In this document: positions 44,271-52,266 of the stretch, piece by piece
Layout of the letters: each line of letters opens with the position of its first letter
Position numbering within the stretch: position 1 is the stretch's first letter
Assembly: GCA_963815325.1 (NCBI GenBank)
Contig: CAWFGG010000002.1
Location: 774,077-838,076 of the forward strand
Direction of reading: 5' to 3'
From: JABDII01 sp963815325
GTDB lineage: Bacteria; Gemmatimonadota; Gemmatimonadetes; Gemmatimonadales; GWC2-71-9
DNA: 64,000 nt
The notes under the pieces: generated by a model
What the model saw: the letters and a program-made list of their open reading frames with translations, nothing else
What the model was told of the DNA's origin: nothing
The model's database searches: none
Program-made: the position numbers and the translations under genes

Positions 44271-44453
44271 ATGCCAAAGGCGCCACAGGCGGAGTTTCTG
44301 ACCATCGCCGCCATCCGGAAGTCGCGCGGCCGGCGAGAAATCGAGTACCTGTTCAACGAGAAGCAACAGATCTTCACCTTCCGGTCGAAATCCAAGACGG
44401 CCGCGGCAGCGGCGGAGCGGCTCGAGGAGGCTTCGAGAAGAAGTGGCCGGTAA
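44271..44453 (+). CDS. Small basic hypothetical protein upstream of the glutaminase-like gene
   Basis: 60 aa: MPKAPQAEFLTIAAIRKSRG, then EIEYLFNEKQQIFTFRSKSK. ATG preceded by AGGAGATACC. Lysine/arginine-rich with a helical tail; no known family. The end overlaps the next gene by 11 nt. It could be a chaperone/immunity-like partner, or the true N-terminus of the next protein separated by a frameshift. Confidence 0.5.
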   Translation: MPKAPQAEFLTIAAIRKSRGRREIEYLFNEKQQIFTFRSKSKTAAAAAERLEEASRRSGR

Positions 44454-45225
44454 GGCCCGGCTCGAAATGACGAAGGGCTTCATCCGGCGCATCTCGAGGT
44501 CGACCGCCAAGGAAGTCGCTCAATTCGAGCGCAAGCGCACCGTCCTGGCCGATGCCGCACGGCCGCGCCGGATCGAGGTCGCCAAGATCGATCCGACCAC
44601 CTTCAACATCGTCGACCACTACCTCAAGCACCCGGTCTTCCGGCTCTGCCGCCGCGTGGTGCCGAGCTATCAGAGCGCCAAGACCATCTTCGACTTCTGC
44701 GCCAAACAATCGTGTCACCTGCCGGGGCCGTACGACATCTCACCCTGTATCCCGTTCCAGTACGTGCCGGACGGCTGCTACGCCCGGGCGCACAAGATGC
44801 GGTGGATCATCACCACCCGGTACCGCTACTGCTGCGACAAAGTGTTCAGCTTTGCCAATCAAGACAACGACCGGCTCGCGGTCCAGGCCAACAAGTGGGG
44901 CGGCTGCTGTATCACGTGGTGGTATCACGTGGCGCCGCTCATCCGCGTGCGCATCCGGTTGTCCAAGCTTCGCAACCTGAGCATCGTCCTGGCCATGGTG
45001 ATCGATCCCAGCATGTTCGACAAGCCGGTCCTGCTCAGCACCTGGCTGTCGGCCCAGGAGAACGCCGCCTGCCATCCCAACGCCCACGTGTCGATGTACT
45101 CGATCCAGCCAGGCTCGGCCTATTGGCCGGCCAGCTACGACGGCACCACGTTCGGCACCGATCCGACCTACACGTTGACCGATGGGACACTCACCTCGTA
45201 CCGGAACCTGGTGTCCTGCCCGTGA
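44443..45225 (+). CDS. Protein-glutaminase-like (papain-fold deamidase) protein
   Basis: 260 aa from GTG 44443 (ATG 44467 is the alternative). The central region reads CIPFQYVPDGCYARAHKMRW, then TTRYRYCCDKVFSFANQDND, WGGCCITWWYHVAPLIRVRI and VLAMVIDPSMFDKPV. The Cys-His-Asp order (C112, H162, D188) with D-G-C-Y-A-R-A-H-x-M is the signature I know from protein-glutaminase (Gln_deamidase_2) enzymes, which convert protein glutamine to glutamate. Eleven or more cysteines suggest an exported or disulphide-bonded protein, yet no signal peptide is visible in this frame. Context: two FSGR-NP proteins and a small protein. Substrate unknown. Confidence 0.7.
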   Translation: MAGKARLEMTKGFIRRISRSTAKEVAQFERKRTVLADAARPRRIEVAKIDPTTFNIVDHYLKHPVFRLCRRVVPSYQSAKTIFDFCAKQSCHLPGPYDISPCIPFQYVPDGCYARAHKMRWIITTRYRYCCDKVFSFANQDNDRLAVQANKWGGCCITWWYHVAPLIRVRIRLSKLRNLSIVLAMVIDPSMFDKPVLLSTWLSAQENAACHPNAHVSMYSIQPGSAYWPASYDGTTFGTDPTYTLTDGTLTSYRNLVSCP

Positions 45226-45606
45226 GGAGGAGACGCAAGGACATGGGGCTGCCGTGAACGGGACGAGCCGAGCCGGCCGAGAGCAGCCCCATTACCGGAT
45301 CATGCAGGTAGCGCAGGTCCGAGAACGGGAGGGGCAGACCACGTGGGAGTGGTGTTCCTCGAGTCGGCCCGGTTCTATCGCCTCATGAGGTCGAATGCGA
45401 CGTTTGCAGAATCGTACGAGCTGCTGCAAGCGGCTCAGGAGCAGCTGAACTGCTCACGATCCGATTGCCGTCGATCGAGAGTGACATCATCGAGGGGGTA
45501 TCCGCCGGGGTGCGTGAGGATGAGGAGTGAGAGGGGTCGCGGCGGTTGGTTTTCGAGTTGATGCCTGCTATCTAGCGCGCGCATCGGTTGCGTGGGGAGG
45601 ACGAGC
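45226..45606. other. Gap between the glutaminase-like gene and DUF488 gene
   Basis: 381 bp. Open frames at 45182-45388 and 45343-45561 lack ribosome sites and family resemblance and are not called. A short GAGGAGTGAGAGGGG remnant of the G-rich repeat occurs near 45520-45538. Nothing else seen. Confidence 0.5.
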
Positions 45607-45952
45607 GTGTCGATCCTGACTAAGCGCGTGTACGAGGAGGCCTCCTCGGCCGACGGCCGTCGTATCCTCATCGATCGGTTGTGGCCGCGCGGAATCTCCA
45701 AAGCCACTGCCCGGGTCGACTACTGGGCCAAGGAGGTGGCACCGTCCACTGAGCTCAGGCAGTGGTATCGCCACGACCACGACAAATGGCCTGAATTCAA
45801 ACGCCGCTACTTCGCGGAATTGGAGGCCGAGCCCGAGGCCGTGCAGGCGCTCCGGCGATCGCATGGGGCGCGGCAGGACGACCCTGGTCTACGGCTCGAC
45901 GGAGCGGATCTACAACAACGCAACCGCGCTCAAGGAATTCCTCGAGCGGTGA
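45607..45952 (+). CDS. DUF488 family protein, frame broken near 45860
   Basis: About 115 aa when repaired. GTG start at 45607: V-S-ILTKRVYEEASSADGRRI, LIDRLWPRGISKATARVDYW, KEVAPSTELRQWYRHDHDKW, all standard for DUF488. The family end (TTLVYGSTERIYNNATALKE, FLER, TGA at 45950-45952) is in another frame, so one indel lies near 45860. DUF488 proteins are small cytosolic proteins of unknown function, sometimes linked to stress or nucleic acid modification. No operon partner. Confidence 0.82.
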
Positions 45953-46037
45953 CACAAGAGTGAGGAGTATGGAGCAAGGAGGGAATCGGGAAATTTGGAG
46001 CAGGGACCCGACTTCCTGGCGACACCCTACCGAGCAA

Positions 46038-46303
46038 CTACCCACCGGCGATACCGCCGATGACGAGGAACGGCTCGCTGCCCGATGCAGTCGGGCAGCG
46101 GGGCGTCCGGCGGTTGGTGGGACAGATCCTCCTCACAGGCAAAGAACCTGAGGAACGGCCGACGCTCCCGGGTGCCGTGGTCGCGGATCGTCCCGCGCAG
46201 CATCGGATAGCGGGCCTCGAGCGCGTCGAGCACGGCGCGCGCCGTCGGCGGTCAGAATGAACGCGCCCTTCCTCGTGCCGACCAATACACGGACCTTGCT
46301 CAT
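46038..46303 (-). pseudogene. Chimeric remnant: BNR/sialidase-like N-terminus joined to MoaD/ThiS-like C-terminus
   Basis: From ATG 46303: MSKVRVLVGTRKGAFILTAD, the typical start of BNR/WD40-like 'exo-sialidase' proteins. After about 21 residues the sequence jumps, in a different frame, to the inside of a MoaD/ThiS-like protein (VLDALEARYPMLRGTIRDHG, RRPFLRFFACEEDLSHQPPD). It shifts again to reach the end EPFLVIGGIAGG (stop at 46038-46040), with the diagnostic C-terminal Gly-Gly. Genes for these two families are often neighbours, so a deletion joining them plus later frameshifts explains the arrangement. Not expected to be functional. Confidence 0.75.
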
Positions 46304-46372
46304 ACACTTCTCCCGTCTGGTCTGTTCACCAATGAGCCGCGGTAGTTCTCATACCCAGGAGGTCGGTTCTGT

Positions 46373-47575
46373 TCAGGGCTTCACTTCGTACGCCGTTGGA
46401 AACGGGCTCGCCGGATACGGACCGATCTTGTCGACGGTGTACTCGCCGGCCCACCGGTCCGGTGGGGAGTCGGATGCCTCGACTTCGTTGCTGGCCGGCC
46501 GGAGGCCGTGCTTGAGATAGGCGATGAGCGCCCACAAGTCCTCGTCCGCCATGTGGCGGACGGCGACCCATGGCATGATGGGGCCCAGGTAATCCGGCTC
46601 AGCCGGAAAGTTGTTCTGGTCTGCGGCAATCTCCATGTTTGTAGCGTCGCTCGGCCGGAGTCCGTAGCGCAGTGCGTTGAAGATCTGGCGGTCGGTGTAA
46701 CGGCCCATACCCGTGGCATCGTCCGGTGTCAGATTACGCGGGCGCAGAATGAAGCAGGGTCCAGCCTCCGCCTCCCCACACGCCCCGATCGGGAAGGCAT
46801 CACTCGGATCCCTAACGCCGACGAGCCAGCCGTCCGCCGCCGGGCTCGACCCCCCCCCGTGACAGCCGCCGCAGTCGTGCTGGATGGCCACTTGCCTGCC
46901 CCGGAGGACCTGCGCCCGATCAACGCCCGCCGGCGGTTCGGTCTCGTGTGCCGTCGGAAACGGGACGGCAGGCAGCGTGCCGATCTCCTCAGGCGTATAC
47001 GCACCCGCCCAGAAATCGGGTGGCCCCTCGCTGTCTTCCACCTTGTGGCTGACCGGCGCCACACCGCGCTTCAGGTACGCGGCGATGGCCCACAGGTCTT
47101 GGTCGGGCATATGTCGCCAGGCCGGCCACGGCATCGGCGGCGCCAGGTACTTGGGGTTCACCGGGAAGTTCCCTTCGCCGGGAGTGGTGGAGGTGATCTC
47201 CACGTCCGCCGTCTCGCCGGGACGCAGTCCATAGCGGAGCGAGTTGAAGATCTGGCGCTCGCTGAAGCGGCCCATGCCCGTGACGTTGTCCGGCGTCAGG
47301 TTGCGGGGCCGGGTCCGGAAGGGACCGATCAGGAACTCCTGATCCGGCCGCATCATGCCGGCCACCCAACCCTCCTGCCCGGGATCGAAGCTCCCATGGC
47401 ACAGGCTGCACGCGTGCTCCAGCACGAGCTGGCGACCGCGGAGCAGCTGCGAGGGGTCTGCCGGGCCGTCCGCCACTTCCCCTGGCCTGCCGGTAAATGC
47501 TGCGACTACCGCCACCGCCGCCACGATCGCGGGTACCGCCACCAACGGACGGATCCACCAAACGCTGCGCTTCAT
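46373..47575 (-). CDS. Di-haem cytochrome c with internal duplication
   Basis: 400 aa. N-terminal membrane anchor (VAVPAIVAAVAVVAAFTGRP). Two repeats of about 170 residues, each with a haem site: CSLCH and CGGCH. Each also has RPRNLTPDNVTGMGRFSERQ (second copy TPDDATGMGRYTDRQ), PP/PIMPWPAWRHMPDQDLWA, and a closing Y-L-K-x-G-L/V. It should carry electrons in the periplasm. It starts 13 nt after the multicopper oxidase stop, implying co-expression and perhaps electron transfer between the two. Confidence 0.9.
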   Translation of the reverse strand: MKRSVWWIRPLVAVPAIVAAVAVVAAFTGRPGEVADGPADPSQLLRGRQLVLEHACSLCHGSFDPGQEGWVAGMMRPDQEFLIGPFRTRPRNLTPDNVTGMGRFSERQIFNSLRYGLRPGETADVEITSTTPGEGNFPVNPKYLAPPMPWPAWRHMPDQDLWAIAAYLKRGVAPVSHKVEDSEGPPDFWAGAYTPEEIGTLPAVPFPTAHETEPPAGVDRAQVLRGRQVAIQHDCGGCHGGGSSPAADGWLVGVRDPSDAFPIGACGEAEAGPCFILRPRNLTPDDATGMGRYTDRQIFNALRYGLRPSDATNMEIAADQNNFPAEPDYLGPIMPWVAVRHMADEDLWALIAYLKHGLRPASNEVEASDSPPDRWAGEYTVDKIGPYPASPFPTAYEVKP

Positions 47576-47588
47576 CTTCGCTTCCCCT

Positions 47589-49013
47589 TCATTTGACTTC
47601 GAGAACTCCCATCATCCCGTTCACCTCATGATCCAGGATGTGGCAGTGGAACATCCATTTCCCGGGGTAATCATCGAACCGCACGATGATGCGCACCGTC
47701 TCGTGCTTCGGCACGTTCACCGTGTCCTCCCAGCGCCGATACGCGACCGGCACTCCATTCACGTCAATGACCTGGAACCGATATCCGTGCAGGTGGAACG
47801 GGTGGTCCATACCAACCAGGTTCTCGATCGTCCAGATCTCGGTCGCGCCGAGGGCCGCGGTCTGGTCTACCCGGGCGAGGTCCATCGTCTTGCCATTGAT
47901 GAAGCCCTGCGTGAACGATAGCACCCGTGTGACCGTTGCCGCCGCCGTATCCAGTGGCACGACCGGCCGCATGATAGTGGGCAGCGTTGCGGGCTCGACG
48001 GGAGGATCGTCGGTATACGCGAGTGTCAGCAGGTTTCTGGTCTTGTCCCAGTCGGCCGGCCGGGTCTGGGGGATGTAGCGGTCGTACGGCAGGGCCTGCA
48101 GCAGGGCGGTGCTGCCCGGCGCGCCAGTGCCGCGCACCAACAGCTCCACCCGCTCGGAGTTGGACAGGATCACCTCAGTCGTGTCCACGGCGTGCTCGAA
48201 CAAGCCGCCGTCGCTCCCGACCAGCAACAGTCGCTGGCCCGGAATCGCCAGCCGGTAGACCCGCGAGGCGGACGCGTTGACCACCCGCCAACGCTGTACC
48301 TCGCCGCTCCGGATAGCGATCGTCGGCCCGAGCTGCCCGTTCACGAACAAGAGGTCTCCCTCCCATCCGTTCTCGAAGTCCACCCGGCCTTGCGGCGAGG
48401 TAAGCGCCGGCAAATCGACGGATCCGTCCGCCAGGAACCGGGCGTCTGTGAGAATGAGCAGCTTCTCGGTAAGCGGGGGGAGCGGATCGTCCGCGGCCCG
48501 CACGATGATCGCCCCGAAGAGCCCCTTCGTTACCTGATCGCGTGTCAGATGGTGCGGATGCGGGTGATACCAGTAGGTACCCGCGGTGCCGGGCGGAATG
48601 GTGAAGTCGAAATCGGCCTGCCCGCCCGGTGGGATAGGATGGAACGGACTCCCGTCGGCGTACCACGGGATGTGGAGCCCATGCCAGTGCACGGTGGTCG
48701 GCTCAGGAAGCTCGTTCTTGAGGTGAACGATCAACCGGTCGCCCTCGCGTACCTCGAGCGTGGGCCCCGGTACCGTTCCGTTGTACGCGTAGGCGTCGGT
48801 CTCGACACCCGGCGCCAGCGAAACGCGGGTCGGGCCTGCGGTGAGCGTCACCTCGACGGTGTTGGGACCGCTGGCGCGGTCCGCCATGAGAGGCGGAGCC
48901 GTGAGGACTTGGGTGACCGGAGCGGCGGGCACCGGTTCTTGTGAGTGGAGCGGTGTGTACGCCAGGAGCGGGACCGACCCGAGAAGGGCGGTCAGCAGCA
49001 GGGGGAGACGAAT
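47589..49013 (-). CDS. Multicopper oxidase (CueO/bilirubin-oxidase type), exported; unusual start
   Basis: All four copper-ligand blocks are present: HWHGLHIP, YWYHPHPHH, HPFHLHGYRF and HCHILDHEVNGMMG (type 1 Cys in HCH). The first in-frame GTG (48932) would remove the signal peptide. Upstream, the frame encodes IRLPLLLTALLGSVPLLAYT from an ATT at 49013 preceded by AGGAG 7 nt away, so I extend to that ATT (474 aa). No ATG exists there, so the start is tentative. Family members oxidise metal ions or phenolics in the periplasm using O2. Co-transcribed with the di-haem cytochrome. Confidence 0.85.
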   Translation of the reverse strand: MRLPLLLTALLGSVPLLAYTPLHSQEPVPAAPVTQVLTAPPLMADRASGPNTVEVTLTAGPTRVSLAPGVETDAYAYNGTVPGPTLEVREGDRLIVHLKNELPEPTTVHWHGLHIPWYADGSPFHPIPPGGQADFDFTIPPGTAGTYWYHPHPHHLTRDQVTKGLFGAIIVRAADDPLPPLTEKLLILTDARFLADGSVDLPALTSPQGRVDFENGWEGDLLFVNGQLGPTIAIRSGEVQRWRVVNASASRVYRLAIPGQRLLLVGSDGGLFEHAVDTTEVILSNSERVELLVRGTGAPGSTALLQALPYDRYIPQTRPADWDKTRNLLTLAYTDDPPVEPATLPTIMRPVVPLDTAAATVTRVLSFTQGFINGKTMDLARVDQTAALGATEIWTIENLVGMDHPFHLHGYRFQVIDVNGVPVAYRRWEDTVNVPKHETVRIIVRFDDYPGKWMFHCHILDHEVNGMMGVLEVK

Positions 49014-49221
49014 GGGGGTGCTCCTCAGTTCAGGGAAAGGTGTTCGGCCAAACCCTGTCGGGACGGAATATTCCTCTTGGCACAGGGGATCGCAAGCAAA
49101 CCCAAGGCCTCGCCCACTCCAGAGGGCTCAGCGCCATGACCGACGGATTGGCGCCCTACCCTCTTGGGTTCAGCGGGAAGCAGGTCTCCTGACGTCCTTG
49201 CGCCCGGAGCCGATGGATAGT

Positions 49222-49240
49222 TACTTTGCAAGACAAAGTA
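49222..49240. promoter_or_regulatory. Palindromic operator, PadR-like
   Basis: TACTTTG (49222-49228), five bases, CAAAGTA (49234-49240): perfect 7-bp inverted repeat. The form is like the palindromes I associate with PadR-family regulators. It lies 47 nt before the ATG of the small membrane protein gene. No padR gene is in this window. Confidence 0.5.
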
Positions 49241-49287
49241 CTTGGTAAATGGTAACCCTGCAATCGAATCGTCGGGAGGCCCCGGGT

Positions 49288-49575
49288 ATGAGTCGATCCC
49301 TGATCAAGCAGCCGAGCGCCGTGGTTCCGCTGGTCCTGTCGAGCGCGGCCCTGGCCCTGGTGCTCGGTCACGCGGCCCTGTTCGGCGTGGTCCATGAGGC
49401 GGACGAGGGAACCGCCGCCCATATCTTCCAGCTCCTCATGGCTGCCCAGGTCCCGGTCGTGGCCTTCTTCGCCATCAGGTGGCTGCCGCGGGCTCCGCGG
49501 CAGGCATTCCAGGTGCTGGTGCTGCAGGCCGGCGCCGCGCTCGCGGCATTTGTCGCCGTCTTCTTCCTCACGTGA
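49288..49575 (+). CDS. Small three-span membrane protein
   Basis: 95 aa from ATG 49288 (GGGAGG 9 nt upstream; ATG 49249 is a longer alternative). MSRSLIKQPSAVVPLVLSSA, then three hydrophobic helices (LSSAALALVLGHAALFGVV, HIFQLLMAAQVPVVAFFAI, FQVLVLQAGAALAAFVAVFF) with a short charged loop HEADEG. No family name known to me; probably inner membrane. The upstream palindrome suggests regulated expression. Its TGA stop is embedded in the G-rich repeat that follows. Confidence 0.72.
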   Translation: MSRSLIKQPSAVVPLVLSSAALALVLGHAALFGVVHEADEGTAAHIFQLLMAAQVPVVAFFAIRWLPRAPRQAFQVLVLQAGAALAAFVAVFFLT

Positions 49576-49683
49576 GGAGTGAGGACTGAGGAGTAAGGAG
49601 CGGGGAGTAGGAGGACGAGAGAAGGAGCGGGGAGAGGAGTAGGGAGTGGGGTGTGCGGAGTGAGGAGTGGAGAGGAGACGCGC
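49573..49683 (+). repeat. G-rich heptamer-like repeat tract
   Basis: Purine-rich tract beginning TGAGGAGTGAGGACTGAGGA at the stop codon of the membrane protein, with many GAGGAGT/GGGGAGT units. Same family as the tracts at 42834, 42966 and 45960. The rest of the gap up to 49799 holds nothing else recognisable. Confidence 0.8.
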
Positions 49684-49799
49684 GGGAAGCAGGACGTGGG
49701 CAGTTGTGGAGATTAGGGATGGAGGTGGGTAGGTTAGTTGGTCGGTAACTGGTTCAACCAGACGGGATCGCACAGCATATCTCACAACGATGCTCGCAC

Positions 49800-50207
49800 A
49801 TGAACCAATCGATCATTCATGTGGCGCTGGTTGTTCGCGACTACGACGAAGCCATCGAGTTCTTCTGCCACAGACTGCATTTTACGCTGGTCGAAGACTC
49901 CTACCAGCCCGAGCAGGACAAACGCTGGGTCGTCGTCGCTCCACCCGGCTCCCGCGGCACCAACCTGCTGTTGGCTCGAGCCTCGACCCCGGAGCAGGCT
50001 GCGTTCATTGGCCGCCAGACCGGTGGCCGGGTGTTCTTGTTCCTCCAGACCGACGACTTTAGGCGTGACTACGATGCGATGCGCTCTGCCGGCATTCGCT
50101 TCGTCAGGAAGCCGATCAAAGAACCGTACGGCACGGTGGCGGTGTTCGAGGATCTGTACGGGAATCTATGGGACCTGCTCGAGCCGACGAAGCAGGAGGC
50201 CACCTAG
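49800..50207 (+). CDS. VOC (glyoxalase/bleomycin-resistance) family protein
   Basis: 135 aa. MNQSIIHVALVVRDYDEAIE with a metal-ligand His at residue 7, LHFTLVEDSYQPEQDKRWVV, FLFLQTDDFRRDYDAMRSAG and the C-terminal TVAVFEDLYGNLWDLLEP (Glu ligand) define the beta-alpha-beta-beta-beta fold. Cytosolic; substrate unpredictable. An ATG at 49790, overlapping, belongs to a different frame and is not used. Isolated by the repeat tract upstream and 137 nt of empty sequence downstream. Confidence 0.88.
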   Translation: MNQSIIHVALVVRDYDEAIEFFCHRLHFTLVEDSYQPEQDKRWVVVAPPGSRGTNLLLARASTPEQAAFIGRQTGGRVFLFLQTDDFRRDYDAMRSAGIRFVRKPIKEPYGTVAVFEDLYGNLWDLLEPTKQEAT

Positions 50208-50344
50208 ACGTGTTGGTGCCGCACAATTCTCTTCCGGATCGGACGCAGCCCCCCCCGTGGTGAAGCCAAACAGAGGACAATTGCGATGACAGGTGATGCG
50301 AACTTGATAAGCGGTGCCTTCAAACGTCCTCGGAGGAAGAGATA

Positions 50345-51670
50345 ATGCGGAGAGGGCTCATTGTTCTATCGGTCATGATGCTCCCTGGGTTCCTGCTCCC
50401 TCCCCAGGCGTTTCCGGCTTCCCAATCACCAACCCAACCGCCTTCCGCGTCGGCCGCGACCCAGCTGCCACGCGCAGCAGCAGGGGACCTTTCGGCAGAG
50501 CGTCTCGCTCGGATCGACCGCGTGCTGCAGCAATACGTGGACGAGGAGCGCGTCGCCGGCGCCGTGGCCCTCGTGCTTCGAGACGGGCAACCGGTCTATG
50601 AACGAGCGTTTGGATGGAGCGACAAAGAAGCCGGGCGACGCATGGCCGCCAATACGATTTTCCGTATCGCCTCCCAGACCAAGGCGATTACCAGCGCGGC
50701 GGCCCTGTCGCTCGTGGAAGAGGGGACAATTGGCCTCAACGATTCGGTGAGCCGCTATATCCCTTCCTTCGCCACAACGACGGTGGCAGTGCGCCACGAT
50801 ACCGGCGTCGCGTTCGTCGCGGCCACGCGTCCAATCACCATTCGGGACCTGCTCACGCACACGGCTGGCATCTCCTACGGAACGGAGAGTGACGTCGCCC
50901 AGTTGTACCAAGCGAAGGGGCTGGGGCCCGCAGCGGGCTTCGGGTGGTACACAGCGGACAAAGATGAACCGATCTGCGAGACCATGGAACGACTGGCGTC
51001 GCTCCCGTTCGTCGCCCAACCCGGCGAGGAGTGGGTGTACGGCTACAATACCGACGTCCTCGGTTGTGTCGTCGAACGCGCTTCTGGAGTACGGTTGGAT
51101 GAGTTCGTTCGGACTCGCATCACCGAGCCGCTCGACATGAGGGATACCTATTTCTTTCTGCCGGCCGACCACAGGAATCGGCTTGCCGCAGTGTACGCCA
51201 GCACGAGCGATGGCCGCTTCGCGCGGGCTCCTGAAGGTCCGACAGGCCAGGGCCGGTATGTTGACGGCCCGCGCCGCAGCTTTGCAGGCGGAGCCGGGCT
51301 CCTCTCGACCGCGCACGACTATGCTCGATTCCTCGAAATGATTCGCAACGCTGGAGCCCTGGACGGCGTCCGCATCCTGGCGCCACGGACCGTGAGGCTC
51401 ATGACAACGAACCAAGTCGGGACCCTGTATTCTTCGACGGGCCTCGGGTTCGGACTGGGTTTCGAGACCACGGATCGGTTTGGTGCCAATGGAATGGACT
51501 CCGAGGGCGCTTTTGGGTGGGGAGGGGCGTACGGCACGAGGTATCGAGTCGACCCCGAGGCTCGGCTCGTCATGGTCTTGATGATCCAGCTTCTGCCCAA
51601 CGCGACGGACATCAGACAGAAGTTCCAGACCCTGGTGTATCAGGCGCTGGTTGAGCCACCGAACAAATGA
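50345..51670 (+). CDS. Serine hydrolase of the beta-lactamase/class C (DD-peptidase) family, exported
   Basis: 441 aa with signal peptide MRRGLIVLSVMMLPGFLLPP. Catalytic Ser110-x-x-Lys113 in FRIASQTKAI, Tyr-x-Asn in VYGYNTDVLG, and a GWGGAYGTRY motif in place of K-T-G/H-x-G. ITIRDLLTHTAGISYG is the usual conserved turn. Such secreted proteins are peptidases or esterases; beta-lactamase activity is possible but not predicted by motif alone. ATG at 50345 follows GGAAGAG. Monocistronic. Confidence 0.9.
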   Translation: MRRGLIVLSVMMLPGFLLPPQAFPASQSPTQPPSASAATQLPRAAAGDLSAERLARIDRVLQQYVDEERVAGAVALVLRDGQPVYERAFGWSDKEAGRRMAANTIFRIASQTKAITSAAALSLVEEGTIGLNDSVSRYIPSFATTTVAVRHDTGVAFVAATRPITIRDLLTHTAGISYGTESDVAQLYQAKGLGPAAGFGWYTADKDEPICETMERLASLPFVAQPGEEWVYGYNTDVLGCVVERASGVRLDEFVRTRITEPLDMRDTYFFLPADHRNRLAAVYASTSDGRFARAPEGPTGQGRYVDGPRRSFAGGAGLLSTAHDYARFLEMIRNAGALDGVRILAPRTVRLMTTNQVGTLYSSTGLGFGLGFETTDRFGANGMDSEGAFGWGGAYGTRYRVDPEARLVMVLMIQLLPNATDIRQKFQTLVYQALVEPPNK

Positions 51671-51827
51671 GGGGAGCCGACGCGCGGCCTGCCGCTGGAT
51701 GCAAATGTAATGTCGAGCGCTTGTGTTCTGGAGGAAGTCGTGGAATCGTTACGGACCCAAGCGAATGAACCGCAGCCGCGCTAGGTAGCCTACATAGATC
51801 GACGGGCATCCCGAGCGAGTTCCAATC

Positions 51828-52238
51828 ATGAAGACACTCAATCCCTACCTCATGTTCTCCGGCAATTGCCGCGAAGCCCTGACGTTCTATCAGGAATGCC
51901 TGGGCGGCGACATCGTGTCGTTGCAGACCTATTCAGACTCGCCGCTCGGTGTGCCCGACGAACATGGCCATCGGATATTCAACGCGGTATTTCGCGCCGA
52001 CGACCTGCTCCTCAGGGCGTCCGACGATATGCCGAGCCATCCGGTGACCCGAGGAAGCAACTTCGCCCTCTTCGTTGCGTTCTCGGACAAGGAAGAACAG
52101 GAACGGAGCTTTGCCGCGCTCTCGACGGGCGGGAAGATCTCCTTCCCGCTTGCAAACGGGTTCGGCATGCTCACCGACAAGTTCGGGATTCAGTGGATGT
52201 TGGCGCTGAAGGCAGCTAGCCTAGCCTTCACCCGCTAG
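51828..52238 (+). CDS. VOC family protein, PhnB-like
   Basis: 136 aa. MKTLNPYLMFSGNCREALTF then YQECLGGDIVSLQTYSDSPL and HRIFNAVFRADDLLLRASDD match PhnB/3-demethylubiquinone-9-methyltransferase-type VOC proteins, including the C-terminal WMLALK (usually W-x-x-x). Function in such stand-alone genes is unknown. Followed after 28 nt by a small membrane protein gene, which may be co-transcribed. Confidence 0.9.
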   Translation: MKTLNPYLMFSGNCREALTFYQECLGGDIVSLQTYSDSPLGVPDEHGHRIFNAVFRADDLLLRASDDMPSHPVTRGSNFALFVAFSDKEEQERSFAALSTGGKISFPLANGFGMLTDKFGIQWMLALKAASLAFTR

Positions 52239-52266
52239 AGGTCGTGGCCAGCCTCCACGGAGATAT

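Noticed and set aside
49249..49287. ATG at 49249 as start of the small membrane protein
   Set aside because: It would lie 8 nt after the palindromic operator with no ribosome site, whereas ATG 49288 has GGGAGG at a usable distance.
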